From assembly GCF_021462225.1 (NCBI RefSeq), contig NC_061804.1, positions 44,269,975-44,333,974 of the forward strand: a stretch of 64,000 nt of DNA, written 5' to 3'. Shown one piece after another: positions 45,346 through 54,613 of the stretch. This stretch comes from Girardinichthys multiradiatus (lineage: Eukaryota > Chordata > Actinopteri > Cyprinodontiformes > Goodeidae). The translations under genes were made by a program, and so were the position numbers. The notes under the pieces are model-generated. The model ran no database searches, had not been told where the DNA came from, and saw only the letters and a list, made by a program, of their open reading frames with translations. Within the stretch, counting starts at the first letter, position 1, and the number at the start of each line of letters is the position of its first letter.

Positions 45346-45540
45346 CTAAGCAGTTAACATTGCAATGATAACCATCAGTACTATTGGAATAGTTTTCCAA
45401 AACAGATCATAGTTTTGCGGTGATCCTGTTCCAAGAACTGTAGTTTTATCTTTCTTTTTATTGTGTGAATGGTCCACTGTGAGGTATTTTTTCATTATCC
45501 ATTGTTGCTTCCCTATTTTACTCTTTCTCAACATGGATGT
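45346..45540 (-). CDS. Hypothetical terminal exon of a tail-anchored protein
   Basis: The frame ends KKYLTVDHSHNKKKDKTTVL then GTGSPQNYDLFWKTIPIVLM and VIIAMLTA before its stop. This pattern is a charged, lysine-rich segment followed by a C-terminal hydrophobic helix of about 15 residues, as in tail-anchored membrane proteins. A possible splice acceptor AG precedes GGAAGCAACAATGG. No gene identity is recognised, and the region may be chance. It is listed because the surrounding 3 kb is the least transposon-like part of the window. Confidence 0.2.
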   Translation of the reverse strand, partial: TSMLRKSKIGKQQWIMKKYLTVDHSHNKKKDKTTVLGTGSPQNYDLFWKTIPIVLMVIIAMLTA

Positions 45541-46217
45541 ATATGCACAGGTAGAGTACATTGTTATACAAATAGTCACTGGGATGCTGTTTCTTCAAAT
45601 CGTGGGGAGCTTTATTGTAGGAAACATGTTGCTGCTCTAGGCAGCCCCCCCACAGACTGTCCACAGGAATGTGTCTATGGTCTCTGCCTGTCTAATACAA
45701 TGCAATGCTAAGATTTCTGCTGTGTTTCACCTGGTTTGCCGTGGGTCAGAGAGATGTTGTAAACTAAAATTGAGTTTGGCCATCATGACTATCTGTACAT
45801 GTGGTGGAAAATGGCTAATCGCACAAGCTTGATAATATCTTCCACTATTTGCTGCAAGAGGGATGGGTGCACTTCAAAAACTAGATAGCATCATGGAAAA
45901 AAATTGGGATAAATATTGAAGCAACATCTTAAGACATCAGCCAGGAGGTTAAAGGGTGGGCACAAATGGGTCTTCCAAAATAACCCTAAGTGTGCCAACC
46001 AAATTAGTTACAAGTGACTAAAACAACAAAGTCGATGTTAGCGGGTGACCATCACAAAGCCTTAAATCTCTACAAAAGAAAATTAGTGTCTGACCAAAAA
46101 CAGTATAAGTTTAAAGTAAAACTTTATAGTGAATCTAACTAAATGGTTCCAATTGTATGTCTGCAAATATATTGAAGTACTATACCTACTTACTGTACCC
46201 AGGGGTGAAAGTAGTTT

Positions 46218-46220
<3 letters not shown>
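45541..46220. other. Unassigned spacer
   Basis: No repeat or domain recognised. Confidence 0.3.

Positions 46221-46250
<30 letters not shown>
46221..46250. repeat. (AT)15 microsatellite
   Basis: Thirty bases of perfect AT repeat followed by GTATATACACTGTATATATA. The neighbouring Tc1 element inserted into or beside it. Confidence 0.98.
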
Positions 46251-46257
<7 letters not shown>

Positions 46258-46271
46258 CACTGTATATATAC

Positions 46272-47713
46272 ACACAGTACAGACCAAAAGTTTGGACACA
46301 CCTTCTCATGCAAATAGTTTTCTTTATGACTATTCATGACTATGAATATTGTAGCTTCACACTGAAGGCATCAAAACTATGAATTAACACTGAACAAAAA
46401 AGTGTGAAACAACTGAAAATATGTCTTATATTCTAGGTTCTTCAAAGTAGCCACCTCTTGCTTTGATTACTGCTCCGCACACTCTTGGCATTCTGTTGAT
46501 GAGCTTCAAGAGGTAGCCACCTGAAATGGTTTTCACTTGCCCTGTCAGGTTTAATAAGTGGGATTTCAAGCCTTATAAATGGGGTTGGGACCATCAGTTG
46601 TGTTGTGCAGGAGGTGTATACAGTACACAGCTGATAGTCCTACTGAATAGACTGTTAGAATTTGTATTATGGCAAGAAAAAAGCAGATAAGTAAAGACAA
46701 ACGAGTGGCCATCATTACTTTAAGAAATGAAGGTCAGTCAGTCCGAACAATTGGGAAAACTTTGAAAGTGTCCCCAAGTGCAGTCGCAAAAACCATCAAG
46801 CGCTATAAAGAAACTGGCTCACATGAGGACCGCACCAGTAAAGGAAGACCAAGAGTCACCTCTGCTGCGGATGATAAGTTCATCCAAGTCACCAGCCTCC
46901 GAAATTGTAGGTTCACAGCATCTCAGATTAGAGAACAGGTCAATGCCACACAGAATTCTAGCAGCAGACATATCTCTAGAACAACTGTTAAGAGGAGACT
47001 GTGTGAATCAGGCCTTCATGGTAAAATAGCTGCTAGGAAACCACTGCTGAGGACAGGCAACAAGCAGAAGAGACTTGTTTGGGCTAAAGAACACAAGGAA
47101 TGGACATTAGACCATGTTTGGTCTGATGAGTCCAAGTTTGAGATCTTTGGTTCCAACCACCGTGTCTTTGTGCGCCGCAGAAGAGGTGAACGGATGGACT
47201 CTACATGCCTGGTTCCCACCATGAAGCATGGAGGAGGAGGTGTGATGGTGTGGGGATGCTTTGCTGGTGACCCTGTTGGGGATTTATTCAAGATTGAAGG
47301 CATACTGAACCTGCATGGCTACCACAGCATCTTGCAGCGGCATGCTATTCCATCCGGTTTGCGTTTAGTTGGACCATCATTTATTTTTCAACAGGACAAT
47401 GACCCCAAACACACTTCCAGGCTGTGTAAGGGCTATTTGACCAAGAAGGAGAGTGATGGGGTGCTGCGCCAGATGACCTGGCCTCCACAGTCACGGGACC
47501 TGAACCCAATTGAGATGGTTTTGGCAGAGCTGGACCGCAGAGTGAAGGCAAAAGGGCCAACAAGTGCTAAGCATCTCTGGGAACTCCTTCAAGACTGTTG
47601 GAAAACCATTTCAGGTGACTACCTCTTGAAGGTCATCAACAGAATGCCAAGAGTGTGCAGAGCAGTAACCAAAGCAAAAGGTGGCTACTTTGAAGAACCT
47701 AGAATATAAGACA
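46272..47713 (+). mobile_element. DD38E Tc1 (Intruder-type) element, right end lost
   Basis: The left inverted repeat starts CACAGTACAGACCAAAAGTT and extends at least 260 bp. It includes an inverted copy of the transposase C-terminal codons near 46440-46534. The right inverted repeat is missing: just after the stop codon the sequence switches to a family-A LTR fragment at about 47714. It can no longer be mobilised by both ends. Confidence 0.85.
46669..47709 (+). CDS. DD38E Tc1 transposase, 346 residues
   Basis: An open frame of transposase type. An N-terminal helix-turn-helix (residues ~1-60, TLKVSPSAVAKTIKRYK) is followed by a GRPR hook and a second DNA-binding subdomain (to ~120). In the DDE core, the first aspartate is in WSDESKFEIFG, the second in FQQDNDPKHTS and the glutamate in LNPIEMV. 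The second aspartate and the glutamate are 38 residues apart, the spacing of the Intruder family. Relative to the copy at 62363-63424 it has lost four codons (12 bases in frame) directly before the first catalytic aspartate, and the conserved SPD near the glutamate reads SRD. Start ATG is the family's own MARKK. Probably catalytically impaired despite the open frame. Confidence 0.8.
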   Translation: MARKKQISKDKRVAIITLRNEGQSVRTIGKTLKVSPSAVAKTIKRYKETGSHEDRTSKGRPRVTSAADDKFIQVTSLRNCRFTASQIREQVNATQNSSSRHISRTTVKRRLCESGLHGKIAARKPLLRTGNKQKRLVWAKEHKEWTLDHVWSDESKFEIFGSNHRVFVRRRRGERMDSTCLVPTMKHGGGGVMVWGCFAGDPVGDLFKIEGILNLHGYHSILQRHAIPSGLRLVGPSFIFQQDNDPKHTSRLCKGYLTKKESDGVLRQMTWPPQSRDLNPIEMVLAELDRRVKAKGPTSAKHLWELLQDCWKTISGDYLLKVINRMPRVCRAVTKAKGGYFEEPRI

Positions 47714-48763
47714 TTGTTCAGTAGATACCTTCTTCAAACTTCATCGTCTTTTGGACAACATTCCTCACCACAGTTCAGAGGTTAGGTTTGGGCAGATTAA
47801 CAGTTAGGATGAAATGATCGAAACGTTTTTCATTTTATGAAGTTTTGTGTGTGTGAACTCGGCTACCTTAGTGCTAGCAGGCTATCTGCACCACACGTGT
47901 CGGTTTGTGTCCTTTGTATGTTTTTAAAGTTAAGACAAACTTTATTTAAAGGGTGATTTTAAACAGCACATTGATCATAACGCGCCGTCCGTGCTTATGC
48001 ATTTTAACCCTTTTATTAACCCTGGTATTTTAAAGGTATGTGTTTGATTCTGGTGCTAAGCTATCAGCTTCTTTTGTTAGCTCAACTGCTAACCGGTAAG
48101 AACACATGCTTGCTACCAAAGAGTATTTAACAGAAAGGTTGTTAGTTTTCAAGCTAGTGAATAATAGTCCTTAAACATCATTTTACTAAATTTGATAACT
48201 AAGTAAACACCATTAAGCTCCATTTCTCCAAAAAGATTTGGCTCTTCTGCGATGGATTGGCGACCTGTCCAGGGCGTACCCCGCCTCTCGCCCATAGACT
48301 GCTGGAGATAGGCACCAGCTTCCCCGTGACCCACTATGGAATAAGCGCTAGAAAATGACTGACTGACTGATTTGGCTCTTTTCCAAAATCATCTTTAATC
48401 AACTTGTTTATATTGTACATAGCCTATTAGTCTTCCCTATTCTTTAATTCTGCTTGGTAGTTAGTTGGATTGTTTTAGCATAGTAAAGAGTTTGTTGATT
48501 GAAATATGTTTGACTTTGAGTTGATTTATTTTTGTTACTAAATTCTTGTACTTTAAGAAATTGTGTGAATTCATTCCATATATGTGCAGAGTGTATGCTG
48601 TTCAATAATGTCAAAGCTCGTCTCACACCTTTCTATTTTGTCCTAATACCATCGCCTTACTGGGCTGGTATTCACAGGACAACCCTTAACAGACCGAAAT
48701 ATTATTTGATAAAATATTAAAATAATAATATTAAATAATATTCTCAGATTCATAATTCTAACA
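47714..48763 (+). mobile_element. Family-A LTR fragment, 5'-truncated
   Basis: Collinear with about 10168-11395 of the complete LTR, from TTGTTCAG through GATGAAATGATC to CATAATTCTAACA at 48763. It therefore has the native 3' terminus but lacks the TATA-containing U3. A 122-bp RTE tail is nested at 48247-48368. It is joined on the left to a Tc1 element and on the right to a different Tc1 remnant. Confidence 0.8.
48247..48368 (+). mobile_element. 122-bp RTE tail insertion with 12-bp target duplication
   Basis: The insert runs from CTGCGATGGATTGGCGACCT to AAATGACTGACTGACT. It is flanked by GATTTGGCTCTT at 48235-48246 and 48369-48380. The uninterrupted sequence is seen in the other family-A LTRs (near 10690 and 16305), confirming insertion. 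Confidence 0.9.
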
Positions 48764-48975
48764 ATCTCAAACTGGTTTCATGAACATGACAATGAGGTCA
48801 CTGTACACAAATGGCCTCCACACCCACTAGAACTCAAACCAACAGTCCACATTTGGGATGTGGTGAAACGAAAGATTTCTCTTCATGGATGTGCAACTGA
48901 TAAGCTGCAGCTTCTTCAAGCTGTACACTACTCTGTTCTGGAGTCCGCTTATTTACCTGTGTGCATTAAACTCTA
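48764..48975 (+). pseudogene. DD36E Tc1 (Incomer-type) transposase C-terminal remnant
   Basis: CTCAAACTGGTTTCATGAAC followed by ATGACAATGAGGTCACTGTA is nearly the same as 54374-54414 in the more complete element. The translation resembles the end of the transposase catalytic domain (WFHEHDNE, KWPPHPLELKP, IWDVVKRKI). The catalytic aspartate side and right inverted repeat are missing. It abuts the family-A LTR end directly. Confidence 0.7.
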
Positions 48976-50184
48976 GCTGTAGAAAAACTGACCTGTAATG
49001 GTGACTGTGATAAACTGAAACAGAATAATTTTTAAGTTTTTAAGTTGAGTTTTTCAAGTAGAAAATAAACACAAAAATCCACAAGAAAACAGTGACATCC
49101 CAGAATGACATTGTCATTCTATAGGCTTAAAAAGATATTCAAATCTGGTGATTTACAGATGGAAGATGATAGGGACATATTTGGAATATTAATAGAGAAC
49201 AATCACCTAACTCTCTTCCCGACTTTTTTTTTTATTATCTACCACGCTTGTGGTAATCCCAATGCAATCACCAACTCAAATTCAAAGTCCATTGTGCTTC
49301 ACTGCTGGATTTCACCAGGGAAGAGCATTCCACTCCTCTTTGTTCCCTAAAGCTGGGCCTTAAGATAACCAATGGACACTCTTTGATGGTAAAGGTGCTC
49401 AGGTTCTTCTTTGAGATTCACTTATCCTCAGAGATCCTTCAAAGTGATTTCCTGTATAGGCTGTACTTTGAAGTGAGCTGTAAGATTTTTAAGATTCGCT
49501 GCAGATAGACTGGGAAAGGCATTGCTAGATGTCCTTACATGTTGGAGAGACATTAAGCTCAAAAGATAGGTTTTATAGGTCCTCCATGTCTCCTAAATCA
49601 CTAACTCAAGCTATTAAAGGCGATGCCTGTTTACATTTGCAATTACTGTTGTGATTGCAGTCATAATTGTAATTAAACTTATCATAATCATAGCCTTAAA
49701 AATCCTTATCAGGGTAGAATGAGACACATAAAAACATCTAGTATCAAACTAAGCTATTTACCAAGTTACTTGAGGCAAACAGGTGGAGCTTTAAAAGCTT
49801 GCAATGATGTATGTAGACATACGATCAGATTTAATACAGTGAATTATTTAGGAGTGGAGGCTTTGTTGAAATCATCTCATCACCTCTGTAAGAAAAAACA
49901 GGGTTGAAATTGCTAATTTTCTTCTTAAAGAATGAAACACATGTTTTACTTTTTAGAAGGGAACCCTTGGATTCACTTTACAAGGACAGATGACAAATAA
50001 AATGTTTATATAACCTATTGATGGTAATTTCTAGGGTTTACATATTTTGTACATATTTTTTGTAACTGGGGTGTACTTACTTTTCATATTTTCCATGTTG
50101 TATTCAGCTGTTTATAATAAATCCTGACTGGGCTGAATCTTTGTTATGTGGTTTTATACACTTGAGTTTCAATTAAAATGACAT
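48976..50184. other. Unassigned, possible old Tc1 3' end near 50070
   Basis: No gene. AACTGGGGTGTACTTACTTT at 50066 resembles the outer part of some Tc1 right ends, but no left partner was found. Confidence 0.3.
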
Positions 50185-50249
50185 AAAATCCATAAATTCA
50201 ATTTAAAATACTTTATTATTCCCAAAGGGAAATTAAATGTTGTTGTAGC

Positions 50250-51440
50250 TCATATTCTGCAGGTTTCTTCAAAGAGCCGTTGTAGATGCTGATGGCTGTG
50301 GACAGGAAGAATCTCCTGTAGGTCTGTCTTACAGCAGATCTGAAGAAGCCTCTGACTGAAGACACTCTGTTGTTGTAGAACAGGCTCATGAAAAGGATGC
50401 TCAGGGTTCTCCATAATGTTCTTCATTTTATGAAGAATCCTTCTTTCGACAGTGATCTCCAGAGGTTCCAGAAGAGTCCCGAGAACAGAGCCAGCCATCT
50501 TTATCAGCTTGTTGAGCTTTTTCAAGTCCCTGGCTCTGATGCTGCTTCCCCAGCAGATGATGGCAGAAGAGATCACACTTTCCACAACAGACTTATAGAA
50601 GATATGCATCATCTTGCTGCAAACACCAAAGGACCTAAGCTTCCTCAAGAAGTACAGTCTGCTCTGTCCCTTCTTGTTTACGGCTTCACAGTTGCATCTC
50701 CACTCCAGTCTGTTGTCCTGGTGAACACTGAGGTATTTATACTCCTCCACCACCTCCACCTCTTCTCCCATGATGGAAATAGTATTTGACCTTATCATGT
50801 TTCTCTTCAAATCTACAATCATCTCCTTTGTTTTATTAATATTCAAGATGAGATTATTGTTTCCACACCATGCCACAAAGCGGTCCACCACCTTCCTGTG
50901 CTCATCTTCTTGTCCATCTCTGATCCACCCCACGACTGCAGAATCATCCGAGTATGTCTGCAGATGACAGGAGTCTGTCTTGTACTGGAAGTCTGAGGTG
51001 TACAGAGTGAAAAGCAATGGTGAGAGTACAGTCCCCTGTGGTGCTCCTGTGCTGCTGACTACCTGGTTAGACTCACAACCCTTCAGTCTCACAAACTGTG
51101 GTCTGTTTGTCAGGTAGTCTTTGATCCAGGAGATTGTTGAGGCCTCCACCTGAGTCTTCTGGAGTTTCTGACAAAGCAAATCAGGCTGAATTGTGTTAAA
51201 TGCACTGGCGAAATCAAAGAACATGATCCTCACAGTGCTGCTGGCTTTGTCCAGATGACAGTGAGTTTGTTGAAGGAGGTGTATGATGGCATCTTCAAAT
51301 CCAACCCCACAGCAATAAGCAAACTGAGTTTTTTGTTTGCTTAATAAGGTGGGCCAACAGAAGTCTTTCTAGGACCGTCACAATGTGGGATGTCAGGGCA
51401 ACAAGTCTATAGTCATTGAGGACTCATGGGTGAGTTCTCT
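50250..51440 (-). pseudogene. LINE Y reverse transcriptase
   Basis: From the right: VLNDY-LVALTSHIVTVLER (interrupted by stops), FAYCCGVGFEDAIIHLL, motif A RIMFFDFASAFNTIQPDLL, then GAPQGTVLSPLLFTLYTSDF, the catalytic box TYSDDSAVVGWIRD (near 50950), KTKEMIVDLKRN, VESVISSAIICWGSSI and the C-terminal HSHQHLQRLFEE. The main open frame is 327 codons (50250-51233). The catalytic box is Y-S-D-D rather than Y-A-D-D, and the plus copy shows the same residue. Frameshifts and stops lie upstream of 51233. Confidence 0.85.
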
Positions 51441-51690
51441 TTGCAGCCATGCTTCAGGCGTGTTTCAGTGAAACCCATAATACTGCCTTCCCTACTCTCT
51501 GGGTGGGTCTTTTGTAGGGCTCGGAGTTCATCCAACATATTTCCCAACAATCTCACATTGCCCATCAGAATCGACGGAGGAGATGGTTTGAACTTCCTCC
51601 TTCTTTCTCTTCTCTTAGCTCCTGCTCTGCATCCACAGCGTCTCCTTTTCAACTCTTCAGGGATTTGGGGTTGTAGTTGAAGTATTATTT
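51441..51690 (-). pseudogene. LINE Y endonuclease start
   Basis: The frame encodes KRRRCGCRAGAKRRERRRKF (basic leader), then MGNVRLLGNMLDELRAL and EGSIMGFTETRL, the first strands of an apurinic-type LINE endonuclease with the asparagine and the catalytic-site glutamate. Immediately after TRLKHGC the sequence becomes reverse-transcriptase coding, so the rest of the endonuclease is deleted. The enzyme would nick the target DNA, but this fragment cannot fold. Confidence 0.7.
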
Positions 51691-51749
51691 GAGCTTTTGA
51701 GATATGAACCAGCTGCTCCCGGCTGCAAAAAAACCATTCCATTGCCATG

Positions 51750-52282
51750 GTGACGCATTATAACAAATTTGCAAAAGTAATAAAATATCAGCAAAAATCC
51801 TTCCACCTGCACAACATCCGATACCGGAGAAGATAATTGTCCAAAAAAATCTATTTTTATCCACCACAAGAGTCTTTAAAAATAATCAGAATGAAAAGTA
51901 ACAGAGCTACTCCAACCTGCTGCTACCTTGAGCGGCACAATTCCAGAATTCTAGTAGAGAGAGAGTAAAGAATTAACAGAGGGTGTGTTTCATTTTTGCC
52001 ATAAAGAAAATTAGATCATAATGTTTAATTACAATCTAATGGTTTAGCTTAGCTTCTGCATCAAAAAGTTATTTTGGATATGGAATTGTTAGGGTTTGAA
52101 AACTTTAGTATTGTTTATCACTCATGTCTGCTCTAACTGCTTGTCCCTCCCACATGCCACGGAAAGGAAGATGGGGGAGAGTGAGTTATGCTTTTATCAA
52201 CAACATCTAGGGGCTGCTCGTACCAGTCCCCACCCCCTCTCTGTTTAAAATCAAAACACATGAACCCTAACCTTTCCGACCC

Positions 52283-52283
<1 letters not shown>
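51750..52283. other. Unassigned spacer
   Basis: AT-rich; no gene recognised. Confidence 0.3.

Positions 52284-52313
<30 letters not shown>
52284..52313. repeat. (CA)n microsatellite
   Basis: About 15 perfect AC units. Confidence 0.98.
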
Positions 52314-52315
<2 letters not shown>

Positions 52316-52844
52316 AATGTTTGTTGAACTGTGTGTGAACCAGCATGTATAAATAAAGAGAGAGGGGTGCCAACACTTTGTAGATTTGCACTGCAGAGTG
52401 TGAGCTACCTCTTGCGCAAGAAAAGAACAGAGACTCTGTGTCGATTTCTTCTTTCCTTTGAGTTGACTAATTAATACCTAACAGGAATATACATTTTGAG
52501 TAAAATGTTTTTTAAATGTGTTTTTGCAATTTCATTGTATGGATATTTTTCACAGGTTTTGATGACATGATTGCCCCTCTGGTTAAAGATTTGTTTAATA
52601 TTTGTGATTAGTGATTAGTTAATGGTAAGTCAACTAAGCTTAGCCTTTTTTCCAGTCATACCGACCACTCAAAGCAATTTTCTGTAGAACCACAATCACC
52701 CAATCACTCACACCAATGCTCAAAAATTCATAGAGATTGGTAAGCATCTTCAGGTCAGCAACAGATATAAGGAACAGGGCGAGGTACATGTAGAATACTT
52801 ATGCTAGTTTAACTATCGAAAAGTGATCTCGTAAAAGACCTGGG

Positions 52845-53060
52845 CCCATATTCACAAAGAATCCTAAAACTTAAAGTAGCTCCTAGTGACATCATTCTAA
52901 GAAAAATCTTTTTTCTTAGAATTTTTCCTCTGTAAGTTAAAAGTTATTCATGAAGAATTAAGAAATGTTATGAGTAGTGAGGAGGACATTTAGTGAGCCT
53001 AAGAGTGTCTTAAGTAGAGAAGATGATGGAAAGACAGAGAGAGAAGAGGGATATTTTCCG
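52845..53060. mobile_element. Possible PIF/Harbinger-type MITE fragment
   Basis: GGGCCCATATTCACAAAGAA followed by CCTAAAACTTAAAGTAGCTCCTAG-like sequence resembles the terminus of fish Harbinger MITEs. An internal hairpin ATTCTAAGAAAAA...TTTTTCTTAGAAT lies near 52893. The opposite end is not clear. Confidence 0.4.
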
Positions 53061-53164
53061 AACAATTAATAACAGTTAATTAATTAAACGCTACCGTTTC
53101 AATTGCACAGGGATCCACCCTCTTAATAGTCAAATAAATGAGCATTGAAATTTCTATAACATAA

Positions 53165-53270
53165 TTATGAATATAGAGATTAGATTAACTTTATCATCCC
53201 CCTAGGGGGAAATTAAATGGCTTCAACAGCAGGACAGGTTAAAGGTGCACCTCTAGTAAGGTAATATTAG
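53165..53270 (-). mobile_element. LINE 3' tail fragment
   Basis: TTATCATCCCCCTAGGGGGA followed by AATTAAATGG is the reverse-oriented end of a LINE of the CR1/Rex1 type, similar to the LINE Y tail at 50205-50240. No coding sequence. Confidence 0.45.
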
Positions 53271-53492
53271 GCAGGATAAATAAATAATAGAAACAATAAT
53301 AAATGACCATGAATAAAAAGTGAACAAAATTAAAAAACAATATAATACAGAATTATTATATATATAATATTTCCATACTGTACAAGGCTTTCAAAAAATA
53401 AAATAAAAGTTGGTAAAAATTGGAAAAACTCAAATACATATAAATACAAACTCTAAACAAGATACAGTACAATAATCTAAGCCCTATATACA
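53271..53492. other. AT-rich spacer
   Basis: A-rich sequence with no gene; possibly decayed LINE flank. Confidence 0.3.
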
Positions 53493-53494
53493 TA

Positions 53495-54611
53495 CGCTCA
53501 CCGGCCAATTTATTAGGTACACCTGTCCAACTGCTCGTTAACGCAAATTTCTAATCAGCCAATCACATGGCGGCTACTCAATGCACTTAGGCATGTAGAC
53601 ATGGTCAAGATGATCTGCTGCAGTTGAAACCGAGCATCAGAATGGGGAAAAAGGTGATTTAAGTGACTTTGAACGTGGCATGGTTGTTGGTGCCAGACAG
53701 GCTGGTCTGAGTATTCCAGTAACTGCTGATCTACTGGGATTTTCACACACTACCATCTCTAGGGTTTACAGACAATAGTTTGAAAAAGAGAAAATATCCA
53801 GTGAGCAGCTGTTCTGTGGGCACAAATGCCTTGTTGATGCCAGAGGTCAGAGGAGAATGGCCAGACTGGTTCGAGCTGATAGAAAGGCAACAGTAACTCA
53901 AATAACCAGTCATTACAACCAAGGCAAGCAGAAGAGCATCTCTGAACACACAACATGTCAAGCCTTGACCGGATGCCACTCCTGTCAGCTAAGAACAGAA
54001 AACTGAGGCTACAATTCACACAGACTCACCAAAATTTAACAATAGAAGACTGGAAAAACGTTGCCTGGTCTGATGAGTCTCGATTTCTGCTGCTACATTC
54101 GGATGGTAGGGTCAGAATTTGGCGTCAACAACATGAAACCATGGATCCATCCTGCCTTGTATCAATAGTTCAGGCTGGTGGTGGTGATGTAATGGTGTGG
54201 GGGATATTTTCTTGGCACACTTTGGGCCCCTTAGTACCAATTGAGCATTGTGTCAATGCCACAGCCTACCTGAGTATTGTTGCTGACCATGTCCATCCTA
54301 TTATGACCACAGTGTAGCCATCTTCTGATGGTTACTTCCAGCAGGATAACGCGCCATGTCATAAAGCATGAATCATCTCAGACTGGTTTCTTGAACATGA
54401 CAATGAGTTCACTGTACTCAAATGGCCTCCACAGTCACCAGATCTCAATCCAATAGAGCACCTTTGGGATGTGGTGGAATGGGAGATTCGCATCCTGGAT
54501 GTGCAGCCGACAAATCTGCAGCATCTGTGTGATGCTATCATGTCAATATGGACCAAAAGGGGGTCCAACCCGGTACTAGCAAGGTGTACCTAATAAAGTG
54601 GCTGGTGAGTG
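53495..54611 (+). mobile_element. DD36E Tc1 (Incomer-type) element, complete ends
   Basis: The left end CGCTCACCGGCCAATTTATT and the complementary right end ATAAAGTGGCTGGTGAGTG are flanked by TA at 53493-53494 and 54612-54613. Length is 1117 bp. The single internal gene is broken by stops. Confidence 0.9.
53640..54595 (+). pseudogene. DD36E Tc1 transposase, inactivated
   Basis: Recognisable parts in order: DFERGMVVGARQAGLSISVT (helix-turn-helix), FSHTTISRVYR then an in-frame TAG, a region with QRRMARLVRADRKATVTQIT, the first catalytic aspartate in WSDESRFLLLHSDGRV, VMVWGIFSWHTLGPLVPI, the second aspartate in QQDNAPCH (near 54342), then a TGA. PDLNPIEHLWDVVEWE holds the glutamate. Counting the stop as one residue, the second aspartate and the glutamate are 36 apart, which is the Incomer spacing. 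At least two stops and small shifts make it a pseudogene. Confidence 0.85.
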
Positions 54612-54613
54612 TA

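Larger units (their letters stand above)
50185..51700 (-). mobile_element. LINE family Y, minus copy, internally deleted
   Basis: The left end carries the family tail (TTCCCAAAGGGAAATTAAAT complement) and the C-terminal region. The right end carries the start of the endonuclease. A deletion near 51447 fuses the endonuclease start to the reverse transcriptase. The plus-strand relative is at 57640-59665. Confidence 0.85.
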
